Shown here piece after piece: positions 50,826-59,595 of a DNA stretch of 64,000 nt. Numbering within the stretch: position 1 is the first letter of the stretch; the number at the start of each line of letters is the position of its first letter. Source of the stretch: Tectiglobus sp965223355 (GTDB lineage Bacteria > Pseudomonadota > Alphaproteobacteria > Rhizobiales > Hyphomicrobiaceae); NCBI GenBank assembly GCA_965223355.1, contig CBDCWE010000003.1:4278001-4342000 (forward strand), read 5' to 3'. The position numbers were made by a program, and so were the translations under genes. The notes under the pieces were generated by a model. That model ran no database searches, had not been told where the DNA came from, and worked only from the letters and a program-made list of their open reading frames with translations.

Positions 50826-51643
50826 CTGCCGGCGATCAGCGGCGATGTATAGCGCGCCAACGTTGCAATAACGCTCTGTGCGACGATGCGGCCGGTGCGC
50901 GGGTTGTCCTGCGACGGGATATTGCGGATCGTCATCGTTGCATCACCGCAGTCGGAGCTGATCGTCACCGACTGAACATTGCGATCAACAGCCGGGTCCG
51001 CCCAAACCTCGACCCGGGTTCGTTCCGGCCCGATGCCCGCCAAGGCCAACGCGGCAGCGACATTGACGTTGGCCGGAAAACCACGTGCGGCCTCCAGCGC
51101 GCTGCCGCTGAAAACGCGCTTTGCCGCCGCCAAGTCGTCAACGGAAATGTTGTTGTTGACGAGGTGGGGGGCGCCGGCCAGTCCGCGCGGCGGCTTGCGG
51201 GTTTCGAGGACGACGCTGTGAACCTCACCAACCGCCATGGCGCGGACCGTGTCCAGGCCGACGATCGCACCGGTCGGGACGACGATTTGCGCCCCGGTCG
51301 TTCTCGCCCGCTCGACGAGGTCCATGTTTTCGAGCAAGGCTGCAACCGAGAGCGGCATCAAGCAAGCCCCCGTCTCGATCGCCGGCTCGGCGACCTGGCG
51401 AAAGATGGCAGCCGGCGTGCAATCGACAACAATGTCGGCTGCATTGGCGAGGTCCTGAAGGTCGCTGATCTCGGGGCGATGGTTGAATGCAGCGACCGCT
51501 GCCGCCGCTTTGACACGGTCGCGCGATGCGACGGCCGTCAGTTTCAGACCTTCGAGCGCACCGCCGTCGACATAACGTGCAACCCGCAGTCCGATGACGC
51601 CGAGACCTGCGATTGCGACGGTCTGGCGGTTGGTTGTGGTCAT
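50822..51643 (-). CDS. nadX: Aspartate dehydrogenase-like protein (NadX family)
   Basis: 273 aa from ATG 51643 (AAGGGATG upstream; an in-frame ATG at 51667 is less good). N-terminal Rossmann fold VAIAGLGVIGLRVARYVDGG, middle VDCTPAAIFRQ, and the C-terminal dehydrogenase domain with NNNISVDDLAAAKRVFSGSALEAARGFPANVNVAAALALAG, diagnostic of L-aspartate dehydrogenase (the ANVNVAAAL motif). Produces iminoaspartate for NAD synthesis or acts in amino-acid catabolism. Stop TAG is supplied by repeat A5. Divergent from gamma-glutamyltransferase. Confidence 0.9.
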   Translation of the reverse strand: MTTTNRQTVAIAGLGVIGLRVARYVDGGALEGLKLTAVASRDRVKAAAAVAAFNHRPEISDLQDLANAADIVVDCTPAAIFRQVAEPAIETGACLMPLSVAALLENMDLVERARTTGAQIVVPTGAIVGLDTVRAMAVGEVHSVVLETRKPPRGLAGAPHLVNNNISVDDLAAAKRVFSGSALEAARGFPANVNVAAALALAGIGPERTRVEVWADPAVDRNVQSVTISSDCGDATMTIRNIPSQDNPRTGRIVAQSVIATLARYTSPLIAGS

Positions 51644-52017
51644 ACGCTTGCATCCCTTTAGCGACACTGCGGCAGCTGGCCGGTCGTCGTTTGCGATTGA
51701 AAAACCGGTTCACTCTCGTGGTCTGCATCAGACGCTTGATGCCCGGATGGAACTTATCAAGCGTTTGCTATTCCAGAACACAAACAATAGGTTAGCCTCG
51801 TTTTCCGGCGGCGACGGACGGCTCGCATCCGTCGGATTAGGCACGCAAGCGGATGATTTGCGGCCCGAAGTTGGCGCCATCTTCCAACGGAATTGATCCT
51901 GTGCCAAGCTTTGCGCACCGGCAGATCATGATAAGTAGCGATCTGCTCGATCGATCCGGTCGCGTGCCTGATCGACAACGAACTGGACAACCTGACCAAC
52001 ATAGAAGATAGACCATC
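51644..52017. promoter_or_regulatory. Divergent promoter region between nadX and ggt
   Basis: 374 bp with no gene. A stem GACGGA / TCCGTC near 51812-51834 and AT-richer segments around 51770-51800 and 51990-52015 may be promoters. Nothing else recognised. Confidence 0.35.
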
Positions 52018-53613
52018 ATGAGAGATCTTGAACGCCCGGGGCGCTCCCCCGTCCATGCCCCGACCGGCATGGCCAGCACGTCCCATCCGCTCTCGACGCA
52101 GACCGCGGTTGATGTTTTGCGGGCCGGCGGCAATGCGATGGATGGCGCTGTTGCCGCCTGTGCCGTGCAATGCGTGGTCGAGCCCGAGTCAACCGGGATC
52201 GGCGGCGACAACTTCTGCATCTTCGCGCCGGAAGGCTCGCATGATCTCGTTGCATTCAACGGTTCCGGGCGGGCTCCGGCGGCGGCGACGGCACAGTGGT
52301 ATGCAGACCGCGGCATCACGACGTTGGAGCGCCAGTCGCCGCACGCGGTGACGGTGCCCGGTGCAATCGATGCTTGGGACACGCTGGTGCGTGATCACGG
52401 CACGATGCCGCTGCACGACTTGTTACAGCCGGCGATCCGCTACGCACGGGACGGCTATCCGGTGTCTTCGCGTGTCAGTTCCGACTTTGCAAGCCAGGCT
52501 GATCTGCTCAAGAACGATGCCGCCGCCGCCCGTGTGTTCATGCCGGATGGTAAGACGCCGGGTGTCGGTGAAATGCACCGTCAGCCGCAACTGGCGCAGA
52601 CGCTGCAGAAAATCGCCGATCAGGGCCGTGATGCATTTTACACCGGTGAGGTTGCCGACGATATCGTGTCCTATTTGCAGTCGAAGGGCGGTCTGCACAC
52701 GCACGACGATTTCGCCAATGCGCGCGGCGAATACGTCGACCCCATCAAGACGAAATTTCGCGGTTGCGATGTCTATCAGTGCCCGCCGAACGGCCAGGGC
52801 GTCATTGCGCTATTGCTGCTGAACATCATGAGCGAGATCGATCTTTATGGTGATGAGCCGATCTCACTGGCAAGGATGCATGCCGAAATCGAAGCAGGTC
52901 GCCTGGCCTATCGCGATCGCAATCTCTATGTCGCCGACCCCAACAAGGCGGATGTCCCGGTCGACTGGTTGTTGTCGCCGGAGCTGGCGGCAAAAATGCG
53001 CGCGGCGATCAATCCGGCCACGGCCGCCAATCCGCTGCCGGAGTTCAGCGGGCCGCGCCATGACAGCACGGTTTACATTTCGGTGGTCGACAAGGACCGC
53101 AACTGCTGCAGTTTCATCAACACCTTGTTCAACAACTTCGGCAGCGTGCAGATGGCGCCGCGATCCGGCGTGATGTTGCACAACCGCGGCCAGGGGTTTG
53201 TGCTTGACCCGAACCATCCGAATTGCATTGCCCCGCACAAGCGCCCGCTGCACACGATCATCCCCGGCATGGTTGTCAAGGATGGCAAGGCGGTGATGCC
53301 GTACGGCGTTATGGGCGGGCAATACCAGTCGTTCGGGCATATGCAGTTTCTCACCCGGTTTTTCGATTACGGCCTCGATATCCAGGAGGCCCAGGATCGG
53401 CCGCGGTTCTTCCCCGATCCCTACACCGGCGAGGTGGAAATCGAAGGAACCGTTGCAGATGAGATCCAGGCGGGGCTGCGCGACAAGGGCCATCGGCTGG
53501 TGAGACCGGCCAAGCCGATTGGTGGCAGCCAGGCGATCTGGGTGGATTACGAGCAAAATGTTCTGACCGCAGGCTCCGATCCGCGCAAGGACGGCTGCGC
53601 CATCGGCTACTAG
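52018..53613 (+). CDS. ggt: Gamma-glutamyltransferase family protein (Ntn hydrolase)
   Basis: 531 aa. Autoprocessing nucleophile Thr351 in RHDSTVYISVVDKD, where cleavage yields the beta chain. Also GGNAMDGAVAACAVQCVVEPESTGIGGD and, near the end, NKRPLHTIIPGMVVKDGK and VMGGQYQSFGHMQ, typical of Ggt. Lacks a recognisable signal peptide (starts MRDLERPGRSPVHAPTGM), so it is probably cytosolic rather than periplasmic. Hydrolyses or transfers gamma-glutamyl groups; combined with the second HyuAB pair it hints at a gamma-glutamyl/oxoproline route. Stop TAG is the start of repeat C3. Confidence 0.94.
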   Translation: MRDLERPGRSPVHAPTGMASTSHPLSTQTAVDVLRAGGNAMDGAVAACAVQCVVEPESTGIGGDNFCIFAPEGSHDLVAFNGSGRAPAAATAQWYADRGITTLERQSPHAVTVPGAIDAWDTLVRDHGTMPLHDLLQPAIRYARDGYPVSSRVSSDFASQADLLKNDAAAARVFMPDGKTPGVGEMHRQPQLAQTLQKIADQGRDAFYTGEVADDIVSYLQSKGGLHTHDDFANARGEYVDPIKTKFRGCDVYQCPPNGQGVIALLLLNIMSEIDLYGDEPISLARMHAEIEAGRLAYRDRNLYVADPNKADVPVDWLLSPELAAKMRAAINPATAANPLPEFSGPRHDSTVYISVVDKDRNCCSFINTLFNNFGSVQMAPRSGVMLHNRGQGFVLDPNHPNCIAPHKRPLHTIIPGMVVKDGKAVMPYGVMGGQYQSFGHMQFLTRFFDYGLDIQEAQDRPRFFPDPYTGEVEIEGTVADEIQAGLRDKGHRLVRPAKPIGGSQAIWVDYEQNVLTAGSDPRKDGCAIGY

Positions 53614-53716
53614 CGGTCTCTATCACCCAAGCTACTAGCGATCTCTATCACCCAAGCTACTAGCGATCTCTATCACTTAAAATGGTGCCTTGAGATGCGC
53701 GGTCCTGGTTCGTGAC
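53610..53716 (+). repeat. Family C element, rearranged copy C3 with three tandem ends
   Basis: Three head-to-tail copies of a 25-bp unit CTAGCGRTCTCTATCACCCAAG (53610-53634, 53635-53659, 53660 on) lead into the rest of the family C end, ATGGTGCCTTGAGATGCG and GGTTCGTGA. Orientation as the left end of C1. The first TAG is the stop codon of ggt. Confidence 0.85.
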
Positions 53717-53901
53717 GGCCTTGGCAAAAAGTAGACTGAGGCGAAGCCGAAAGACTTTTCACAGACGCTTATTTCGCGCCCAGTTGTGCGCTTGCTGGGA
53801 TCGCGCAACGTGCAGCATCAACCTGATATCGATTTGCTTCGGCTCGCCGGCGAACGCAACGCCTGTATAGTTTGGCGACGGGACCAACGCCAGGAGCAGT
53901 C

Positions 53902-54735
53902 ATGGACATGTCAGATTGGCCGAGCGATGATATGGGTTTCGCCAACCGGACGGCGATCGTCGCAGGTGGCGGCGCCATCGACGATGGCATTGGCAACGGG
54001 CGCGCGGCCGCTATTTTGCTGGCCCGTGCCGGTGCCAACGTGTTTGTCGTCGACAACGCGCTGGCGCGGGCCGAGCGGACCGTCGAAATGATCACGGCCG
54101 CCGGCGGTCAGGGCGCTGCGCACGCGGCAGACCTCACCGATGAAGCGCAATGCCGGGCCATGGTCGAGGCCGCGGTCAGCCGGTTCGGGCGGCTCGACTT
54201 TCTCGACAACAACATTGGTATTTCCAGCCGCGGCAGCGTTGTCGAGGAGGATCCCGACGTCTGGCGGCGGATGATGCAGGTCAACGTCGAGGCGATGTTT
54301 CTGACGTCCAAGTACGCCATACCGGCCATGATTGCGACGGCAGGCGGCGGTGCAATCGTCAACATCTCGTCGATCTCGGCGTTGCGTCCGCGGCGGCTGA
54401 CGGCTTACACCACGACCAAAGGCGCCGTCATCGCGTTGACCCGGGCGATGGCGGTTGATCACGGCCCGGACGGGATCCGCGTCAATTGTATCGCGCCCGG
54501 CCCGGTCTTTACGCCCATGGTCTATGCGCGCGGTATGGCGGCCGCGCAGCGCCAGCAACGCCAGAGCGCATCGGTGCTCGGTATCGAAGGGCGCGGCTGG
54601 GACATCGGTTTTGCCGTGCGCTTTTTGCTCTGCGATCATGCCCGCTACATCACCGGCCACACGCTGGTGGTCGATGGCGGTGTGACGATCCAGGCGCCGC
54701 CGCGCGAGAGTCAGGACCACTCCCGACCATCCTGA
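53902..54735 (+). CDS. Short-chain dehydrogenase/reductase
   Basis: 277 aa from ATG 53902 (CAGGAGCAGTC upstream; the frame is open to 53872). Cofactor motif AIVAGGGAIDDGIGNGRA is a variant of TGxxxGIG with an inserted pair of Asp; NNIGISSRG, active-site Ser and YTTTKGA (Tyr-x-x-x-Lys) follow. NAD(P)-dependent oxidoreductase of a sugar, alcohol or hydroxy acid. Gene tail ends in a 60-bp pure-purine tract. Confidence 0.92.
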   Translation: MDMSDWPSDDMGFANRTAIVAGGGAIDDGIGNGRAAAILLARAGANVFVVDNALARAERTVEMITAAGGQGAAHAADLTDEAQCRAMVEAAVSRFGRLDFLDNNIGISSRGSVVEEDPDVWRRMMQVNVEAMFLTSKYAIPAMIATAGGGAIVNISSISALRPRRLTAYTTTKGAVIALTRAMAVDHGPDGIRVNCIAPGPVFTPMVYARGMAAAQRQQRQSASVLGIEGRGWDIGFAVRFLLCDHARYITGHTLVVDGGVTIQAPPRESQDHSRPS

Positions 54736-54793
54736 AAGAGAGAAAAACAGAGAGAAAGAAAAAAAGAAAAAAGAGAAAAAGAAAAAGAGCGAG
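54734..54793 (+). repeat. Polypurine tract
   Basis: About 60 bp almost entirely of A and G on the plus strand (GAAAGAGAGAAAAACAGAGAG then GAAAAAGAAAAAGAG), with a single C. Such homopurine runs can adopt triplex (H-DNA) form or be slippage-prone. It lies between the SDR stop and the carboxymuconolactone-decarboxylase-like gene. Confidence 0.8.
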
Positions 54794-54840
54794 CGATCGC
54801 TCCAACACCAACCGAAACGCTTCAAACAAGGAAACGCTTG

Positions 54841-55410
54841 ATGGCTCGGCTGCCCTACCTCGAAGTATCGGATCTGCCGGAAGGCGACCGTGATGTTCTC
54901 GCGCGTGACATCAATCTCTATAAGATCCTGGCCCACAGCCCGAAGGCTGCGCGCGCGTTTCAAGGCTTGGGAAAATTCATTCGCTGGGACAGCAAGCTCG
55001 ATCCGCGTTTGCGTGAAATCGCAATTCTGACGGTCGGGTATCTGGCGCGCCAGCCTTATGAATATTCGCACCACATCAAGATCGGCCGTGACTTTGGCGT
55101 GTCGGATGATGATGTTCGTGGCCTCATCGATGCGCTCGAGGGCCGCCCATCGACGCTCGATCCGCGCGCCAAGCTGGTGGTTGCCGCCGCCGAAGAGATG
55201 ACGTCGGATGGCGAACTATCGCAGACGAGCTTTGCCGCTTTGTCGAAGGAACTCAGCCGCGAGCACCTGCTCGATCTGATTATTGCGATCGCTTTCTATA
55301 ACGCCGTTGTGCGTGTCCTGGCGTCGACCGGAATCGATGTTGAGGAGAGCTATATGCCCTATCTCGACCAATTCCCGTTGCCGGGTGCCAAAGTTACGGT
55401 TGCCAATTGA
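54841..55410 (+). CDS. Carboxymuconolactone decarboxylase / AhpD-family protein
   Basis: 189 aa from ATG 54841 (a TTG at 54838 is an alternative). CMD fold: LDPRLREIAILTVGYLARQPYEYSHHIKIGRDFGVSDDDV with Tyr/His in place of the CxxC pair of AhpD peroxidases, so it is likely decarboxylase- or carrier-like rather than redox. AAEEMTSDGELSQTSFAALSKELSREHL matches the second helical part. Same strand as the SDR and HIBADH genes. Confidence 0.9.
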   Translation: MARLPYLEVSDLPEGDRDVLARDINLYKILAHSPKAARAFQGLGKFIRWDSKLDPRLREIAILTVGYLARQPYEYSHHIKIGRDFGVSDDDVRGLIDALEGRPSTLDPRAKLVVAAAEEMTSDGELSQTSFAALSKELSREHLLDLIIAIAFYNAVVRVLASTGIDVEESYMPYLDQFPLPGAKVTVAN

Positions 55411-55425
55411 TGAGCGAGATATGAT

Positions 55426-55508
55426 GAGGGAGGCACGGGTGAGGCAGATACGGGTGAGGCAGACACGGGTGAGGCAGACATGGGTGAAGCAGACATGGGT
55501 GAAGGAGG
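55426..55508 (+). repeat. 15-bp tandem repeat ahead of the HIBADH-like gene
   Basis: Four full units of GTGAGGCAGACACGG (55439-55453, 55454-55468, 55469-55483, 55484-55498) with partial units on both sides. Units are 15 bp, a multiple of three, and two contain an ATG in frame with the next gene (55480, 55495), so variation in copy number would only change upstream start choices. Confidence 0.8.
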
Positions 55509-55515
55509 TCTGGGG

Positions 55516-56403
55516 ATGAGGGAGGTTAACGCACTCGGCTTCATCGGGCTCGGCGTCATGGGCGGGCGCATGTGCCGGAACCTCGCCAGCACGTCGGGCA
55601 AGCCGGTCGTCGCCTACGATATTGAACCGGACAAGGCACGCGCCCTGGCCGATGCGGGCGTCACGGCCGCCGCATCGATTGCGGACGTGGTTGGGCAGGC
55701 CGAGATGATCTTCATGTGCGTGCCCGGTGCGCCGCAGGTGCGCGACGCAGCATTTGGTGACGACGGCATCGTCGCCAACGCGGGCGCCGGTCAGACCCTT
55801 GTCGATATGACGACCGCGACGGTCGAGGTCAACCGGGAGGTGGCAGCAGCGCTGGCGGACAAGGGTGCCGATTTTGCCGATGCGCCCGTGGCCCGCGGGG
55901 TGCCGGCGGCCGAGGACGGTACGTTGGCGATTACGGTCGGTGCCAGTGAGGCGGTGTTCGCACGGATCCGGCCCTACCTTGCATGCATGGGCAAGGACAT
56001 CTCGCATTGCGGCGGCGTTGGCAACGGCCAGGTCATGAAGCTGATGAACAACATGCTGGTCTTCCAGAATGTCACGGCGCTGGCCGAGGCGATGGCGATT
56101 GCAACGCGCGCCGGGGTGGCGCGGTCAAAGGTGTTTGAGATCCTCTCGAAGGGATCGGGCGACAGTTACGCCATGCGCAAACACGGTAGCCACATGGTCA
56201 CAGGCGACTATCCCGACGATCAGTTCCCGGTGACGTATTCGCTGAAGGATATTGGTTATGCGCTGGCGCTTGCCGAAAGCGTCGGCGTTGATGCTGCAAG
56301 CGCGAAGCTTGCCGAGCGACGTCTAAGGGAAGCCAAAGACGCCGGCTATGGCCATCTTTACAGTCCGGTGATCTATCGCCTCTTTGAATCGGATCAGACG
56401 TAG
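55516..56403 (+). CDS. 3-hydroxyisobutyrate dehydrogenase-family oxidoreductase
   Basis: 295 aa from ATG 55516 (GGAGGTCTGGGG just upstream), chosen over in-frame ATGs at 55480 and 55495 that lie inside the tandem repeat. N-terminal NADP motif GFIGLGVMGGRMCRNLAS, DAPVARGVPAAEDGTLAI, and the catalytic Lys region GNGQVMKLMNNMLVFQN. Oxidises 3-hydroxyisobutyrate or 2-hydroxy-3-oxopropionate (tartronate semialdehyde). Probably acts in the same catabolic set as the neighbouring SDR. Confidence 0.92.
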   Translation: MREVNALGFIGLGVMGGRMCRNLASTSGKPVVAYDIEPDKARALADAGVTAAASIADVVGQAEMIFMCVPGAPQVRDAAFGDDGIVANAGAGQTLVDMTTATVEVNREVAAALADKGADFADAPVARGVPAAEDGTLAITVGASEAVFARIRPYLACMGKDISHCGGVGNGQVMKLMNNMLVFQNVTALAEAMAIATRAGVARSKVFEILSKGSGDSYAMRKHGSHMVTGDYPDDQFPVTYSLKDIGYALALAESVGVDAASAKLAERRLREAKDAGYGHLYSPVIYRLFESDQT

Positions 56404-56511
56404 ACGCTGGCGCCGGGATGTGCCATCTGAGGTTGCAGGGCGGCCGGGCACAGGGCTGGCTGTGCAACCTGTTGCGTCTCGTGTGCAACCTGTTGCGTCT
56501 CGGAGGGTGCC

Positions 56512-57084
56512 ATGAACTCATCGACGATCGGTTATATCATCCTTGGCGTCATCGTCCTTATCGGCCTGTGGATGATCGGTGCCTACAACGGCCTGGTTGG
56601 CCTGCGTCAGCGCTGTTCGCAGGCCTTTGCCGACATCGACGTCCAACTGACGCAGCGCCACGAGCTGATCCCCAATCTGGTCGAAACGGTCAAGGGTTTC
56701 GCCAAGCACGAGCGCGAAACATTGGAGTCCGTCATCAAGGCCCGCAACACGGCGATGACGGCAGAAGGCCCCGGCGAACAGTCGGCGGCGGAAGCACGTC
56801 TGACCGGGGCCATATCGCGGCTAATGCTGCTGGTTGAGAACTATCCCGAGATCAAGGCCAACGAAAATTTTCGCCAGCTGCAGACCGAGCTGTCGAACAT
56901 TGAAGCAAAGATCGCCGCCGCCCGGCGGTTCTTCAACAATACGGCGGCTGAATACAACACGACGCGCCAGGCGTTTCCGGCAGTACTGGTTGCGCAGTCG
57001 TTGGGCTTCAAGCATCAGGATTTCTACAACATCGCCGAAGAGGATCGCGAGGTCGTCTCACGCGCGCCGGAAGTCAAATTCTAG
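56512..57084 (+). CDS. LemA-family protein
   Basis: 190 aa. N-terminal transmembrane helix (residues 5-24, IGYIILGVIVLIGLWMIG) followed by the LemA core: NGLVGLRQRCSQAFADIDVQLTQRHELIPNLVETVKGFAKHE and AAARRFFNNTAAEYNT, ending in NIAEEDREVVSRAPEVKF. Single-helix membrane protein with a helical bundle facing out or in; function unclear, linked to envelope stress. GGAGGGTGCC before the start. Lone gene; the TAG stop is followed by ATCAT, which resembles the first bases of repeat family A. Confidence 0.93.
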   Translation: MNSSTIGYIILGVIVLIGLWMIGAYNGLVGLRQRCSQAFADIDVQLTQRHELIPNLVETVKGFAKHERETLESVIKARNTAMTAEGPGEQSAAEARLTGAISRLMLLVENYPEIKANENFRQLQTELSNIEAKIAAARRFFNNTAAEYNTTRQAFPAVLVAQSLGFKHQDFYNIAEEDREVVSRAPEVKF

Positions 57085-57483
57085 ATCATGTCGGCCGCCG
57101 GCGGGTCCACCACGGCGACCCGCCCCCGCCACGCCGGGCCAGAACAACCGGGCTTTATTCGGCATCGGCACGATCGCGAACTTGGGCCAGCTGCTCCAAT
57201 GTTGCTTTGCCGACACTTCGTTGCCGGCGGTGCCGGCGTTGCCGAAGTGTCGCGGCCGGAAAACGGCATAACGTTTTGTTGGTGTTGCGGAGTGACGACC
57301 GCTTGACGAGCGGCGCCCGGGGATCAAGCGTGTGATCCAGAACACCGGTGATAACCGAGCACGGCGGTGTCGGGGCAGCAGCATCCGGCAAGCCGCAGCG
57401 ACTTGCACACGCCGATGCCGAAGCGCCATCAGCGCTGCGATTGGGTTGGCGATGGATCCAAAGACCGTGGAGATCAGTCTCAT
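57085..57483. other. Intergenic region with a strong hairpin
   Basis: 400 bp. Perfect 10-bp inverted arms CGACACTTCG (57211-57220) / CGAAGTGTCG (57243-57252) enclose a GC-rich GCCGGC...GCCGGC inner stem, so the whole 42 bp folds as one long hairpin. No tail of T follows. Otherwise no gene or ribosome binding site until the hyuA start at 57484. Confidence 0.5.
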
Positions 57484-59595
57484 ATGAGCCGAGTTAAGAT
57501 CGCCATCGATATCGGAGGCACCTTTACCGATGGTGTGTTGTACGATGGCGCCACGGGTTCAATTCTGCTCGCGAAAACGCTGACGACACCGTCCGATCCC
57601 GGCCAAGCCGTCACCACCGTTGCCAACGCGCTGCTGGCAAAGCAGGCGCAGGACGGTGCCGGCACGTCTCGACCGGTTGAGGACGTGGTGCACGCCACAA
57701 CGCTGGTCACGAACGCGATTATTCAACGCCAAGGTGCGCGTGTCGCCCTCATCGTCACGAAGGGCTTTGCCGATACCCTCCGATTGCGGCGCGAGGACCG
57801 CTACGACTTGTATGATCTCGACATTACGTTTCCCGAACCGTTGGTGGATGACGGCGACATTGTCGAACTGGATGCCCGCCTTGGCTTCGACGGTTTGGAA
57901 ATCACCGCCGCCGATGACGGTGCGCTCGCCGCCGCCGCCGCCAAAGTCGCCGAGCTGGGCGTTGAGGCCGTCGCAATCTGTTTTTTGCACAGCTATGTGG
58001 ACGATCGCCACGAGTTGGCCATGGTGCAAGCGATCGGCGCGCGGTTGCCCGGCATGCCGGTGAGCGCCTCCTCGGACATTGCGAGAGAGATCCGCGAGTA
58101 CGAGCGCATGTCGACGACCGTCGCGAATGCCTATGTTCAGCCGCTTGCCTCCGATTATCTCGGTAACCTGCAACGGCGGTTGTCATCGCTCGGCATCGCA
58201 GCGCCGCTGCGGATCATGATATCGAGCGGCGGCTTCACCACGCCCGACAAGGCTGCCAAGGCGCCGGTGCGGCTGTTGGAATCGGGACCGGCCGCCGGCG
58301 TTTTGAGTGCGCTCAACACCGCCAACGCGGCCGGCATCGACCGCGTGCTGGCGTTTGATATGGGTGGCACCACCGCCAAGCTGTGCGTTGCCATCGATGC
58401 CAGGCCCGAGATTACGAACCAGTTTGAAGCCGGCCGCGTGCGCCGTTTCAAGAAGGGCAGCGGCCTGCCGATCATGGTGCCTTCGATCGACATGATTGAA
58501 ATCGGTGCAGGCGGCGGTTCCATCGCCCACATCGCCGACCTCGGACTGTTGAATGTTGGTCCGCAAAGCTCGGGCGCCGAACCCGGACCTGCCTGTTATA
58601 TGGGCGGCGGCGCGCAGCCAACCGTGACGGATGCGGATCTGGTGCTTGGGTATCTCAGTGCCGACAACTTCCTCGGCGGACAAATGCAGCTGTCCGAGGC
58701 GGCAGCTGGCGCCGCAATCGAACAGCTGGCCGGCAAGCTCGCCATGTCAGCAAACGACGTCGCCTTCGGCATCCACGATCTGGTCAACGAAAACATGGCA
58801 GCCGCCGCCCGCGTCCACATCGCCGAGAAGGGCTTGGACCCGCGCAGTTTTTCGATGGTGGCAACCGGCGGCGCCGGCCCGGTGCATGCAGTCGAGGTCG
58901 CCCACAAGCTCGGTATCAGGCGGGTCCTGTGCCCCATCGCCGCCGGCAACGGTTCGTGCCTCGGCCTAATCGTTGCACCGCCACGCGTTGATCGGTCGTG
59001 GTCAAAGCCGGAGCTGATCGAACATGCCGATTGGGGTGATGCCGGCAGACGTCTCGCGGCGGCCTTTGCTGACTGCCTGGTTGAACTGGATCAAACCGGT
59101 GTCGCGGCCGCGATGGTCGAATGGTCGGTTGATCTTGAGATGCGCTATGAGGGCCAGGGCGATACCATCACCGTGACCTTCCCCTATGGCCCCTATGGCC
59201 CCTATGGCATGGTTGACGACGTCGTGCGCCCGGTCGCGGCCGAAAACTTCGCCCAAACCTACAGTCGGCTCTATGGCCGCGCTCTTCCGGATACGGCTGT
59301 GGAGATCGTCACCTGGCGATTGATCGGAACCGCTGCGATCCCGGCGACGGAGTTTACGATCAGCAATGTCGCGGCGGCGCATAGAGGCGCGGCGCCGGGC
59401 GATCGCGCCATCTATCTGCCTGAGCATCGCGGCCGCCGGCCGGTGCCGGTGCACAATCGCTACGACCTTGCACCCGGCACCACACTAGCGGGCCCGATAA
59501 TCCTGCAGGAACCGGAATCGACGATTGTCGTCGCGCGCCCGGCGACGGTCACGGTTCTCAAAGACCAGACGATTTCGATCGTGCTTTCCCACTAG
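57484..59595 (+). CDS. hyuA: Hydantoinase A / oxoprolinase family subunit (HyuA), second copy
   Basis: 703 aa from ATG 57484 (the frame is open to 57367). First phosphate loop AIDIGGTFTDGVLYDG (residues 7-22), second motif FDMGGTTAKLCVA near 285. Middle EIREYERMSTTVANAYVQP and C-terminal GGAGPVHAVEVAHKLG typical of HyuA. It includes a 9-bp coding triplication that gives PYGPYGPYG near residue 570. Stop TAG is the left end of repeat A6. Followed by the HyuB gene after 84 bp. Diverged from the first pair at 9761, so this is an independent pair, not a recent duplicate. Confidence 0.95.
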   Translation: MSRVKIAIDIGGTFTDGVLYDGATGSILLAKTLTTPSDPGQAVTTVANALLAKQAQDGAGTSRPVEDVVHATTLVTNAIIQRQGARVALIVTKGFADTLRLRREDRYDLYDLDITFPEPLVDDGDIVELDARLGFDGLEITAADDGALAAAAAKVAELGVEAVAICFLHSYVDDRHELAMVQAIGARLPGMPVSASSDIAREIREYERMSTTVANAYVQPLASDYLGNLQRRLSSLGIAAPLRIMISSGGFTTPDKAAKAPVRLLESGPAAGVLSALNTANAAGIDRVLAFDMGGTTAKLCVAIDARPEITNQFEAGRVRRFKKGSGLPIMVPSIDMIEIGAGGGSIAHIADLGLLNVGPQSSGAEPGPACYMGGGAQPTVTDADLVLGYLSADNFLGGQMQLSEAAAGAAIEQLAGKLAMSANDVAFGIHDLVNENMAAAARVHIAEKGLDPRSFSMVATGGAGPVHAVEVAHKLGIRRVLCPIAAGNGSCLGLIVAPPRVDRSWSKPELIEHADWGDAGRRLAAAFADCLVELDQTGVAAAMVEWSVDLEMRYEGQGDTITVTFPYGPYGPYGMVDDVVRPVAAENFAQTYSRLYGRALPDTAVEIVTWRLIGTAAIPATEFTISNVAAAHRGAAPGDRAIYLPEHRGRRPVPVHNRYDLAPGTTLAGPIILQEPESTIVVARPATVTVLKDQTISIVLSH

